DNA of 25,790 bases, from NCBI GenBank assembly GCA_903842855.1, contig CAIMNT010000167.1, positions 1-25,790 on the forward strand, in the 5' to 3' direction. A program made the translations under genes and the position numbers. Shown one piece after another: positions 1-7,133 of the stretch. The stretch's first letter is position 1. Each line of letters begins with the position of its first letter. The stretch comes from an uncultured Actinomycetes bacterium (lineage in GTDB: Bacteria; Actinomycetota; Actinomycetes; Nanopelagicales; Nanopelagicaceae). A model generated the notes under the pieces. The model worked only from the letters and a program-made list of their open reading frames with translations. It was not told where the DNA came from and ran no database searches.

Positions 1-1
1 C

Positions 2-85
2 GAAAGAATAGAGCAGGGTTGGCAAGACGCGCCATCTAGAATCGTGACTGTTACCTCTCAAATTGCTGAGAAGGCGCTCTTCTAA
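2..85 (+). CDS. C-terminal end of an unidentified protein (partial)
   Basis: An open frame enters from the left edge and ends at TAA 83-85, giving about 27 residues that finish in SQIAEKALF. No other frame on this strand is open to the edge, and the frame stops just where the convergent dinB ends, with a 4-bp overlap of the two 3' ends. That arrangement fits a real gene end in this compact genome. The tail is too short to assign a family or function. Confidence 0.45.
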   Translation, partial: ERIEQGWQDAPSRIVTVTSQIAEKALF

Positions 86-1281
86 CTCTCAGGTTCTTTC
101 TGGGAGCGCCTGACAAGTCGTGCCGGGCGAACTGAGGAGTCGCCAAAGCGCGCCTTGGCCTGATCCATCGCGCGGGTCGCCTCGCGCCAACCGTTCTCAC
201 GCTCCCCCAGTTCGAGTTGGACAGGAGCACCTTCCGAATCGACCAGACTTTCTAGACTGATTCCGATCAAACGAATCCGTGCCCGATCGAGTTTGAGCGC
301 TTGATATAACTTCTTTGCAACCTCGTAACACTCCTGCATTCCATTAATAGGCAGAGTGACTGTTTTGGAGCGCGAGATAGTTTTGAAATCTGCAAAGCGC
401 ACCTTAATGGAGATCGTCTGTGCCGACATCTGGCGGGCGCGCAATCTGGCGCTGGCTTTCTCGGTAAGTCGCAAGAGTTCGCGCAAAATCTCTTCCTCAT
501 CCTCCAGATCGCGCGAAAATGTTTCGGCGGCGCTAATACTTTTATCTGGTTCATCTGGAGTGACGGGGCGATAGTCACGTCCCCAGGCAAGTTCATAGAG
601 GTGAGTTCCATTGGCTTCACCTAAGGCGCGAATCAAAGTTTGGCGCGGAGTTTTAGCAATATCGCCCACCGTTCGTAACCCCAGTCGTAACAGTTCTTCA
701 TTTGTCTTAGGACCAACTCCCCAGACCGCGCTAACGGGAAGTGGATGTAAAAAATCAATTACCTTATCTGCATCAACTTCGAGCATCCCGTTAGGTTTGC
801 ATTTCTGTGATGCTAACTTGGCAATAAATTTGGTGGTCGCTATCCCTACCGAACAGGTAATACCTGCCTGCTCATAAACATCGGCGCGGATCCTTTTGGC
901 GATAGTGGGGCCATCGCCAATTAATTTGCGCGACCCTGTGACATCTAGGAATGCCTCATCGAGTGAGATCGGTTCGACCAGCGGGGTGTAACTTCCAAAG
1001 ATCTCCATGATGCTCTGCGATACCTCGCTATAGCGTTTGTGGTTTGGCACAACAAAGATGGCATGTGGCGCCATCCGTTGAGCGCGGCCCACTGGCATCG
1101 CGGCGCGGATTCCAAATTTGCGAGCTTCGTAGTTGGCAGATAAGACAACACCTCGCGCACCTGCTCCAACCACTACCGCCTTGCCGCGTAGCGATGGATC
1201 GTCTTTCTCTGCAACTGATGCGTAAAAGGCATCCATATCGACATGGAGGATCGTTGCGATCTCATCCATGCTCTGGCTCAT
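82..1281 (-). CDS. dinB: DNA polymerase IV (Y-family translesion polymerase)
   Basis: This is a full-length Y-family polymerase of 399 residues that copies damaged DNA. The N-terminal palm motif HVDMDAFYASV supplies catalytic Asp15, and SLDEAFLDV supplies Asp108 and Glu109, so all three metal ligands are present. Tyr20 occupies the steric-gate position. The helix-hairpin-helix region (VWGVGPKTNEEL) and the little-finger domain follow. QLELG near residue 358 resembles a weak beta-clamp-binding motif, which is inference. It is the last gene of the DUF6504-dnaE2-dinB operon. The first Met overlaps the dnaE2 end by 20 bp; Met5 at 1269 would overlap by 8 bp and is equally possible. The intact active site separates it from ImuB, the inactive Y-family protein that usually partners DnaE2. 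Regulation is probably through the LexA box upstream of the operon. Confidence 0.95.
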   Translation of the reverse strand: MSQSMDEIATILHVDMDAFYASVAEKDDPSLRGKAVVVGAGARGVVLSANYEARKFGIRAAMPVGRAQRMAPHAIFVVPNHKRYSEVSQSIMEIFGSYTPLVEPISLDEAFLDVTGSRKLIGDGPTIAKRIRADVYEQAGITCSVGIATTKFIAKLASQKCKPNGMLEVDADKVIDFLHPLPVSAVWGVGPKTNEELLRLGLRTVGDIAKTPRQTLIRALGEANGTHLYELAWGRDYRPVTPDEPDKSISAAETFSRDLEDEEEILRELLRLTEKASARLRARQMSAQTISIKVRFADFKTISRSKTVTLPINGMQECYEVAKKLYQALKLDRARIRLIGISLESLVDSEGAPVQLELGERENGWREATRAMDQAKARFGDSSVRPARLVRRSQKEPES

Positions 1282-4200
1282 AAACTCGCAGATTACGCCA
1301 CTTCTCGTAAGACTCGGTTAACTCCCACGCCTGGGTCGCCCGCAATGAGATGCCGCGCGGACCAGTACGCCGCACCTCACCGCGCACCAGGAACAAGGTG
1401 GACGAAAAGATCAGACCGCCACTGCTCTGTTGAATATCTTCGAAGAAGGTCACATCATTGCAACCAAAGCCATCATCAAGCGTCAGAAAGACCACCCGCT
1501 TACCAGAACGGATCGGTGGCATCTGGAGCGCTACCTTCACTCCCGCAACCAAGACCGATTCGCCAGAGCGTTTATGGATCAGATCTGATGAACGCACCGC
1601 TCCTACATGATTGAGAAACTCTCCATAGAACTCCATCATGTGGCGCGAAATATCCATCCCTGTGAGATCTAGTTCATGACGGACCTCTTCCGCCGATGAC
1701 AATCCCGGTAACCCACTCGCCTCAAGTGGCGGCGGTGTAAGACCAAGCACCATCTGATTGGTGGCGGTACCGCGCACGCTGGTGCTCGATAACTTATAAA
1801 GATCTTGTAAGTGCAACAACAGATCGCGACGATTCAAATTACTCTGATCGAGTTGATGTAACTCATCAAAGGCCCCCACCATGATCAACGCCTCACATAC
1901 TGGGCGGCTTGCACTAGAGCGCGCTACAAAATCTGCCAGATCAAGGTAGGGACGCGAGCGCAGAATTCCCTCTACCTCAGCATCGTTGATCCCCGCTATA
2001 TCGCGCAGCGCCATACGGATGGCATAACCACGTGCATCAGGTAGCGACAGACTCTTACCAGTGCTCTTTAAATCCGGAGCTAAGTACGGCGCGCGGGTAT
2101 CGCTATCAAGTTCCACACGTTCTACTCGATAATTGCGATCGGATTTATTGACATCGATCGGCTTAATAGCGATCCCCCATTGGCGAGCTTCATCCAAGAT
2201 CAGACGCTTGGGATACATGCCAGGGTCGTGCGTTAAGAGCCCTGCGATAAAGGGCGCCATGTAATGGGTTTTAAGCCAGGCCGATTGATAGGTAGGCAGC
2301 GCAAAGGCTGCAGCATGTGCCTTACAGAATCCAAAGGAGGCGAAAGATCGCAAGATCTCCCAGACCTCATCGATTACGGCGTGGGTATAGCCGCGCGCCA
2401 ACGCCGCAGGGTAGAACCAATCGCGAACTTCGATCTGACCTTCGGGGCTTCCCATCTTGCGCCGGCGCTCATCTCCTTCAGCCAAGGTACAACCTGACAT
2501 GATCGCAATAACTTGGATCACCTGTTCATGGAAGACAACAACGCCCTCGGTCTCGTGCAGCACCTCATACAGATCAGGATGAATCAGATCGCGCGGTTTG
2601 AGCCCTTGTCTGCCATTAAGAAAGGGAACGATCATGTCGCTCTTAACCGGCCCCGGTCTAAAGAGTGAGATATCGATAATCAGATCGGTAAAGGTATCTG
2701 GTGCAAATTTGCCGACGAGTTCGCGCTGCCCCGGGCTTTCGATCTGAAAGATCCCCAAGGTACGCGCCGATTTAATTAAGTCGAAGGTCGGCGCATCATC
2801 GAGTGGGATAGCGTCGATATCAAGATCGACCTCATCGACTCGTTTAATCTCATCTAACGCATACGCAATCGCCGACTGCATCCGCACGCCCAAGATATCG
2901 AGCTTGAGTAACCCAACCGCTTCGACATCATCCTTATCAAATTGCAACATGGGATAACCGCTGGCATTAATTTCTAGAGGCGCGTAATCAAGCAGCCCTG
3001 GATCAGATAGAACAACGGCACATGGATGCATAGCCAGATGTCGCGGTAGACCATCTAACCTTCCAGCCAAACTGATCGCCATCTTGAGCATCGGACTATT
3101 GAGGTTGAGGCTACGTAGCTCTGGCAGGTTCTCCAGAGCCTTTTGAATATTGCGCGATCTAATGCGCGGCATCGACTTGGCAATCAGATTAATCTCCATC
3201 GGAGCAATCCCCAGCGCCGCTCCCACATCGCGGATCGCATGGCGCGCCTTATACGTTTCTACCATCGCCACAGTCGCTGTCGAACTATCGTCCCCCGGCT
3301 TGTATTGCGCGCTCTTAAATCCATAACGTTCAAAGACCGCGCTATATATTTCTAGCCTGCGATCGGACTCCACATCGATATCAATATCGGGTAACTCCGC
3401 GCGCAATACCGAACAGAAGCGCTCCATCAATAAGCCCTGGCTAATGGGCTCTACCCCAGAGATCCCCAGTAAATAACAGATCAAGGAGCCCGCACCAGAT
3501 CCCCGTGCCGCCACCCTGATTCCCCGTGCCCGCGCCATATCGGCCACCGCTGCAACGCTTAAGAAATAAGGCTCAAAGCCCAACGTTGTAACAGTCTCGA
3601 GCTCCTCCTCCAAACGCATCGCCGCCTTTACAGATAACTCCCCCGTGTAACGCGACAAGGCAGCGCGAGTTCTATGACGCAACTCCAAAGGATCTGCGAT
3701 ATGCGGCAGATGAATCGCACCTAACCCGATGTCACGCCGCGCAGATAGTCGCAACCTCTGCGCCAAATCTTCGGTATCAGCTAACAAACGATTGCCATTG
3801 CGCTCTCCTGCAGCGCGTGCAATCTCATCACCCACCCATGCCATCTCAGCGGGGCTCTTTAAATATGCCTCACTATTACTACGTTCTACATGTTTGTAAT
3901 GCAACGGCACCAACTTACGCGCCGAATCCAAAACATCCGCCACTGGCCCATCGGCGCGATCTAGCATCCGCACCGCATTAGTTAATATCGCAGGCAGATT
4001 ATGATCACGCGCAAAACCCAACATCCTTGCTGCATATGTGGTCGACAACGGCCCGGTACCCGCGCGCAAGTGCGACGTACACTCAATCACCTGTCCCGCA
4101 AATAAATCAGCCGCCGCCCCATAAATAGACATTGCCTCTTCAGTTCTGCGTGCATTGATAGCAGCACCCAATTGCGAATCGACACCATGCGCCAAAATCA

Positions 4201-4558
4201 ATTGCGACGAATACTGCGATGCCTCAGCCAAAACTTTATAAGTAAGTAATTTATCTTCACTCAAATTAATGCTGGTGATCAGTCGATATAAAGCACCCAA
4301 CCCATCACCTTGCGCAAAAATAGTGACGCGATATTTCTTCTGCAGAAAACTTAAGTTGACACCAAGAATTGGTGCCACACCCATCTCTTCACAGCTCTTA
4401 GCAAACCTAATTGCCCCAGCAGCACCATCACGATCAGTCAGTGCAATTGCACCAGCTCCTTGAATTGCAGCTCGCTCCACCAATTTTTGTGGCAAGGCAG
4501 TCCCATACTTAAAGGAGTAGCCACTAGCCACCGATAAATGTGTAAATGGAAGTTTCAT
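1262..4558 (-). CDS. dnaE2: Error-prone DNA polymerase III alpha subunit DnaE2
   Basis: A C-family polymerase of 1098 residues, the length of DnaE2 rather than the longer replicative DnaE1. It has an N-terminal PHP domain, then the palm with PDIDIDVE (catalytic Asp393 and Asp395) and LLKLDILG (Asp554), then the fingers motif GFCKAHAAAFA, and a C-terminal OB-fold region. The PHP metal motif is degenerate: HLSVAS keeps only the first of the usual histidines, so PHP exonuclease activity is unlikely. DnaE2 extends primers past lesions and drives damage-induced mutagenesis in actinobacteria. The start ATG overlaps the DUF6504 stop (ATGA, 4555-4558), and the 3' end overlaps dinB, so all three are probably cotranscribed from the SOS promoter. 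The DnaE2 assignment rests on length, context and the Streptomyces-like THDPGMYPKR segment. Confidence 0.9.
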   Translation of the reverse strand: MKLPFTHLSVASGYSFKYGTALPQKLVERAAIQGAGAIALTDRDGAAGAIRFAKSCEEMGVAPILGVNLSFLQKKYRVTIFAQGDGLGALYRLITSINLSEDKLLTYKVLAEASQYSSQLILAHGVDSQLGAAINARRTEEAMSIYGAAADLFAGQVIECTSHLRAGTGPLSTTYAARMLGFARDHNLPAILTNAVRMLDRADGPVADVLDSARKLVPLHYKHVERSNSEAYLKSPAEMAWVGDEIARAAGERNGNRLLADTEDLAQRLRLSARRDIGLGAIHLPHIADPLELRHRTRAALSRYTGELSVKAAMRLEEELETVTTLGFEPYFLSVAAVADMARARGIRVAARGSGAGSLICYLLGISGVEPISQGLLMERFCSVLRAELPDIDIDVESDRRLEIYSAVFERYGFKSAQYKPGDDSSTATVAMVETYKARHAIRDVGAALGIAPMEINLIAKSMPRIRSRNIQKALENLPELRSLNLNSPMLKMAISLAGRLDGLPRHLAMHPCAVVLSDPGLLDYAPLEINASGYPMLQFDKDDVEAVGLLKLDILGVRMQSAIAYALDEIKRVDEVDLDIDAIPLDDAPTFDLIKSARTLGIFQIESPGQRELVGKFAPDTFTDLIIDISLFRPGPVKSDMIVPFLNGRQGLKPRDLIHPDLYEVLHETEGVVVFHEQVIQVIAIMSGCTLAEGDERRRKMGSPEGQIEVRDWFYPAALARGYTHAVIDEVWEILRSFASFGFCKAHAAAFALPTYQSAWLKTHYMAPFIAGLLTHDPGMYPKRLILDEARQWGIAIKPIDVNKSDRNYRVERVELDSDTRAPYLAPDLKSTGKSLSLPDARGYAIRMALRDIAGINDAEVEGILRSRPYLDLADFVARSSASRPVCEALIMVGAFDELHQLDQSNLNRRDLLLHLQDLYKLSSTSVRGTATNQMVLGLTPPPLEASGLPGLSSAEEVRHELDLTGMDISRHMMEFYGEFLNHVGAVRSSDLIHKRSGESVLVAGVKVALQMPPIRSGKRVVFLTLDDGFGCNDVTFFEDIQQSSGGLIFSSTLFLVRGEVRRTGPRGISLRATQAWELTESYEKWRNLRVYEPEHG

Positions 4559-4935
4559 GAGGGTCTAGATGTGGGGCGGATCTGCCACTTGCCAGTGATC
4601 TCATCCAACTCAATCTCAAAGGTCGCCAGCGCCCCCTCAGGGGCTGCCTCCACCCTCCAGATCGCCTTACCCCCATCATCGAAGATCACATCTTCAAGCG
4701 GACCCTTCTTAAGGCGACCATCATCGATACGGTTCCACCAGCCACCAGATTCACGCCACCTCGAGACAATCGCGTGCACATGAAAGCGCCGCCCCTTATA
4801 AATGAACTCAAGCGGCTCACCCTCCGGAGCAATCACCCTGGCCCCAGAGACCCCCGGGACCTCCCCGCCCGTGCCAGTGGCCCCTGGGACGGATCCAGGG
4901 GTATTGGGGGGCGGGTTCATGGCTGATTCGAACAT
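4555..4935 (-). CDS. DUF6504 family protein, first gene of the SOS polymerase operon
   Basis: A small protein of 126 residues from ATG 4935. Residues 7-30 are a Pro/Gly-rich low-complexity tail. The conserved part reads FIYKGRRFHV, SRWRESGGWWNRID, AIWRVEAA and ends near residue 120. This pattern matches the DUF6504 family, whose members are found beside dnaE2 and Y-family polymerase genes in actinobacteria; the molecular role is not established. ATG 4935 lies inside the LexA palindrome and 8 nt after a TATCTT -10, so a leaderless start is plausible; ATG 4920 (121 residues) is the alternative and lacks a clear ribosome-binding site. The frame stays open upstream to 5181, but that part has no family similarity, runs through the promoter and is not counted. 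Its stop overlaps the dnaE2 start by 4 bp. Confidence 0.8.
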   Translation of the reverse strand: MFESAMNPPPNTPGSVPGATGTGGEVPGVSGARVIAPEGEPLEFIYKGRRFHVHAIVSRWRESGGWWNRIDDGRLKKGPLEDVIFDDGGKAIWRVEAAPEGALATFEIELDEITGKWQIRPTSRPS

Positions 4936-4944
4936 ATGTTCGAA
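4927..4944 (-). promoter_or_regulatory. LexA-binding site (SOS box)
   Basis: TTCGAACATATGTTCGAA is a perfect 18-bp palindrome containing the Gram-positive/actinobacterial LexA consensus CGAAC-N4-GTTCG without mismatch. It touches the last base of the -10 element and covers ATG 4935 of the DUF6504 gene, so bound LexA would block initiation at the operon. DNA damage would relieve repression through RecA-stimulated LexA cleavage, as is known for this family. Confidence 0.93.
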
Positions 4945-4972
4945 AGATAGTCCCCGGGAGTGACAGGGGCAA
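4944..4972 (-). promoter_or_regulatory. SOS operon promoter
   Basis: On the minus strand TTGCCC (4967-4972) is followed after exactly 17 nt by TATCTT (4944-4949), a good sigma70-type -35/-10 pair. The LexA palindrome begins at the last base of the -10. Predicted transcription starts at or next to ATG 4935, which would give a leaderless or nearly leaderless mRNA for DUF6504-dnaE2-dinB. Confidence 0.7.
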
Positions 4973-5070
4973 GTAGTCCCCTCAGAGGGGTTAGCCCCAA
5001 GATATGTACCCTCCCAGGCCCCTCGGGGGAGGCAACTCATGCGTAAAAGAGAAGTCAACGAGTAGAGGTC
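4973..5070. other. GC-rich intergenic segment with inverted repeats
   Basis: This segment lies between the divergent SOS operon and the secreted-protein gene. It holds a perfect inverted repeat CCCCTC-A-GAGGGG (4978-4990) and a second hairpin pairing CCTCCC (5010-5015) with GGGAGG (5027-5032). Neither is followed by a T run. Similar runs of C and G continue into the start of the DUF6504 gene. A regulatory role or a relic is possible; no gene is seen. Confidence 0.4.
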
Positions 5071-5083
5071 TAGGGTTATTCGT
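5071..5083 (+). promoter_or_regulatory. -10 element, probable leaderless promoter of the secreted-protein gene
   Basis: TAGGGT (5071-5076) fits TANNNT and ends 7 nt before GTG 5084. No Shine-Dalgarno sequence precedes the start, so a transcript beginning at the start codon is likely. No convincing -35 is visible. Confidence 0.5.
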
Positions 5084-6010
5084 GTGAAGCAAGTTCCCAG
5101 AGGTGCATGGGTTATTTCTCTGCTCATGTTTTTAGCCATCTCTGGGGTTAATACCGAAATCTCCCAAGCCTCCTCTACCAAGGCGGGCTCTACGTGCCAA
5201 AAGGTCGGAACCGCCAGTCGGCAAGGAAATTCGATTCTTCAATGCCAAAGAAAGAACGGCAAACTCATCTGGGTTGCCGCAAAATTGCAAACAGCGAAAA
5301 AAGATCCACTGCCTATGGTTGCATCCGATGACTTTGAGGTTTCAACTGACTCAGGAGATTTAACAGCGACGATTCCATCAGAAAACCTAATGAAAATCGT
5401 TTCTGAATTCCATGCAACCTCCTTTGTTGCTCGTTTCGTTCTTGGCAATGCAACGTTCACAATTCCAGTCACGGTGGCATCTGACAATCTAGAAATTGAT
5501 GGCTCGCTAAATCTCATAAAGCCCAATGCAGATTCTGGAGACTGGACAGTTGCTGTTGCAGCTATAAACGCAACCGGTCAGGGAAGTTGGTCAGCACCAC
5601 AAGACTTTACAGTTCCGCCGGTTTTGCAATCAGTTATTGCACCTAACTTCACATTGACGTCCACCAACGGAAACCTAATCGCAACGATATTAGCCTCAGA
5701 TGTTCAACAATCTGAAGTCAGTTTTGGAACGACAGCTTTTCTTGCAGAGTTTATTTCTCCTACAGGAGCGGTTACAAGGGAAAATTACGCAATTCAAGAT
5801 GACATCAAGGATGCAACTTTGACTTTAACTTCGCCGGTCTCCGGAACTTGGTCCGTCTCCATCGCTGGTACTAACGATTTGGGCCAAGGTAACTGGTCAC
5901 CGCAAAAACAATTTACAGTTGCTGAAATTACTGCTCCAGCGCCGCAAGACTTGCAATGTGGGGTAACTCCCCAAGTTGCTTTTCAAAAACCTGGTTGGCT
6001 CTCAACGTGA
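5084..6010 (+). CDS. Secreted two-repeat beta-sandwich-like protein, function unknown
   Basis: A predicted exported protein of 308 residues starting at GTG. A basic N-terminus and a hydrophobic core (about residues 8-22) ending near SQAS form a likely signal peptide. Residues 38-65 hold a Cys-Gly-Cys-Gly-Trp segment (CQKVG, LQCQRKNGKLIW) of a kind common in actinobacterial secreted proteins. Two tandem units follow, F84-V177 and F189-V279. They share a (S/D)xxGxLxATI opening, a (S/G)xWxV(A/S)(V/I)A core and a GQG(S/N)WS-PQ-x-FTV closing, like a fibronectin-type repeat. The last 27 residues lie over the antisense ORF that follows and look unlike the repeats, so the gene may have lost further repeats. 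Cell-surface adhesion or envelope function is inference only. Confidence 0.75.
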   Translation: MKQVPRGAWVISLLMFLAISGVNTEISQASSTKAGSTCQKVGTASRQGNSILQCQRKNGKLIWVAAKLQTAKKDPLPMVASDDFEVSTDSGDLTATIPSENLMKIVSEFHATSFVARFVLGNATFTIPVTVASDNLEIDGSLNLIKPNADSGDWTVAVAAINATGQGSWSAPQDFTVPPVLQSVIAPNFTLTSTNGNLIATILASDVQQSEVSFGTTAFLAEFISPTGAVTRENYAIQDDIKDATLTLTSPVSGTWSVSIAGTNDLGQGNWSPQKQFTVAEITAPAPQDLQCGVTPQVAFQKPGWLST

Positions 6011-6299
6011 TCGTGATCGAAGGGTCCTCTGTCCGAATGACTAGGTGATCTACTTCAAATTTGCTGGCTTCATACAAGTCATCTGCGTAGTCAGCAGTCA
6101 TACCGTCGCCGATACTGATGGTCACCGATCCGCATACCGATTCCCAGCGACTTATGAGTGGATCAAGGTCATCGACTTTCATCCGAATGTGACCTAAAGA
6201 TTGCCGGACTCTGCGTAACTCTGGTCTCTTTGAGTGCAATCCCACTGGTATACGGTACAAGTTAAACGCAATTAATTCAGGTGAAATCAATAAATTCAC
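5928..6299 (-). CDS. Unrecognised small protein, antisense to the secreted-protein 3' end
   Basis: An ORF of 123 residues with a GTG start and an AAGGG ribosome-binding-like sequence 4 nt upstream. It fills a region (6011-6299) that has no other gene. The composition looks protein-like, with alternating hydrophobic and acidic segments (KVDDLDPLISRWES, FEVDHLVIRTEDPSITITL) and no low-complexity stretches. There is no signal peptide or membrane segment, and I recognise no family. Its last 83 bp overlap the convergent secreted-protein gene, more than any other convergent pair here. If it is not real, 6011-6345 would be an empty stretch holding only a weak promoter-like TAAATT at 6291-6296. Confidence 0.5.
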   Translation of the reverse strand: MNLLISPELIAFNLYRIPVGLHSKRPELRRVRQSLGHIRMKVDDLDPLISRWESVCGSVTISIGDGMTADYADDLYEASKFEVDHLVIRTEDPSITITLRANQVFEKQLGELPHIASLAALEQ

Positions 6300-6345
6300 T
6301 TTGCCCTTAACTTATGCAGTTGCAAATATAAGGCAAGATGCTCTT

Positions 6346-7098
6346 ATGGATGCACTGCTTGCAATAGTAAGTGGCCTCTTCATTGGTTCGGTCCTTGGAT
6401 TTGTTGGCGCCGGCGGAGCTCTCACATCGGTGCCGATTTTGCTTTACGTTTTTCACTTCACTCCAACACAAGCTACGACAGCAGCGCTTGGCATCGTATT
6501 CTTGGCCGCATTCTCTGGAGCCCTACCCAAAATGCGAACGCATGAGGTTTTATATCGTGAGGCTTTCTCTATTTGGGGCATAGGACTTGTTACAAATATC
6601 GGCGGAGCAGAGCTCTCTAAGCATCTGCCCAATTCATTTATCACGACGGGATTTGCCCTAATACTTTTGTTGGCTGGGGCAGCCACATTGCGCGGCCCCA
6701 TTAAAGCGGATGTCGAACGCCGCATGTCACTCGGTGTGCTTATAGCGATTGCTCTGACAATCGGTGCCATGACAGGAGTCTTTGGTGTTGGTGGGGGCTT
6801 TCTCGCAATACCTGTCTTGGTCCTTTTCTATAACACCCCACAGAACAAGGCTGCTGGAACCTCGCTCTTGATCATCTCCATCAACTCCCTCACCTCTTTT
6901 ATAGGACATCACTCGGTCTGGCATGAGGTTAAATGGGGAATCCCAATGGGCATTGGAGCTGTAGCGGTTGTGGTGTCGCTGATTGCCTCGCACAACACCA
7001 AGCACGTACCAGTGCAACTGCTGCGTCGCTCCTTTGCCTACCTTCTCTTTGCCATCTCCATCTTCACTATTGCCAAGACTTGGATATTCCACGCCTAA
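6346..7098 (+). CDS. TauE/SafE-family membrane permease (sulfite exporter type)
   Basis: An integral membrane protein of 250 residues with about seven to eight hydrophobic segments. The two family half-repeats are clear: GFVGAGGALTSVPILLY near the N-terminus and GVFGVGGGFLAIPVLVLFY in the second half. The family moves sulfite, sulfonates or other small organic anions across the inner membrane; the substrate here cannot be read from sequence. I chose ATG 6346 because the first membrane helix follows at once and because the upstream in-frame TTG 6301 would add 15 unrelated residues. A weak AAGG lies 12 nt upstream, and TAAATT (6291-6296) could be the -10. The gene stands alone, with no sulfur-metabolism genes nearby. 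Confidence 0.85.
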   Translation: MDALLAIVSGLFIGSVLGFVGAGGALTSVPILLYVFHFTPTQATTAALGIVFLAAFSGALPKMRTHEVLYREAFSIWGIGLVTNIGGAELSKHLPNSFITTGFALILLLAGAATLRGPIKADVERRMSLGVLIAIALTIGAMTGVFGVGGGFLAIPVLVLFYNTPQNKAAGTSLLIISINSLTSFIGHHSVWHEVKWGIPMGIGAVAVVVSLIASHNTKHVPVQLLRRSFAYLLFAISIFTIAKTWIFHA

Positions 7099-7120
7099 AG
7101 CAGCCGATTTGAGGGACTAG

Positions 7121-7133
7121 TAAAGTACCGAGC
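7121..7133 (+). promoter_or_regulatory. -10 element, leaderless promoter of the first carotenoid operon
   Basis: TAAAGT (7121-7126) fits TANNNT and ends 7 nt before ATG 7134. No Shine-Dalgarno sequence is present. The gene after it is the first of five tightly packed plus-strand genes, so this is probably the promoter for the whole 7134-12036 unit. Confidence 0.55.

Noticed and set aside
1243..1614. Plus-strand ORF antisense to dnaE2, and several similar ones along 2264-4463
   Set aside because: Arg/Pro/Ser-rich composition typical of shadow frames over a clearly coding gene.
4936..5181. N-terminal extension of the DUF6504 ORF, giving 208 residues
   Set aside because: It runs through the -35/-10 and LexA box and antisense to a signal peptide, and shows no family similarity.
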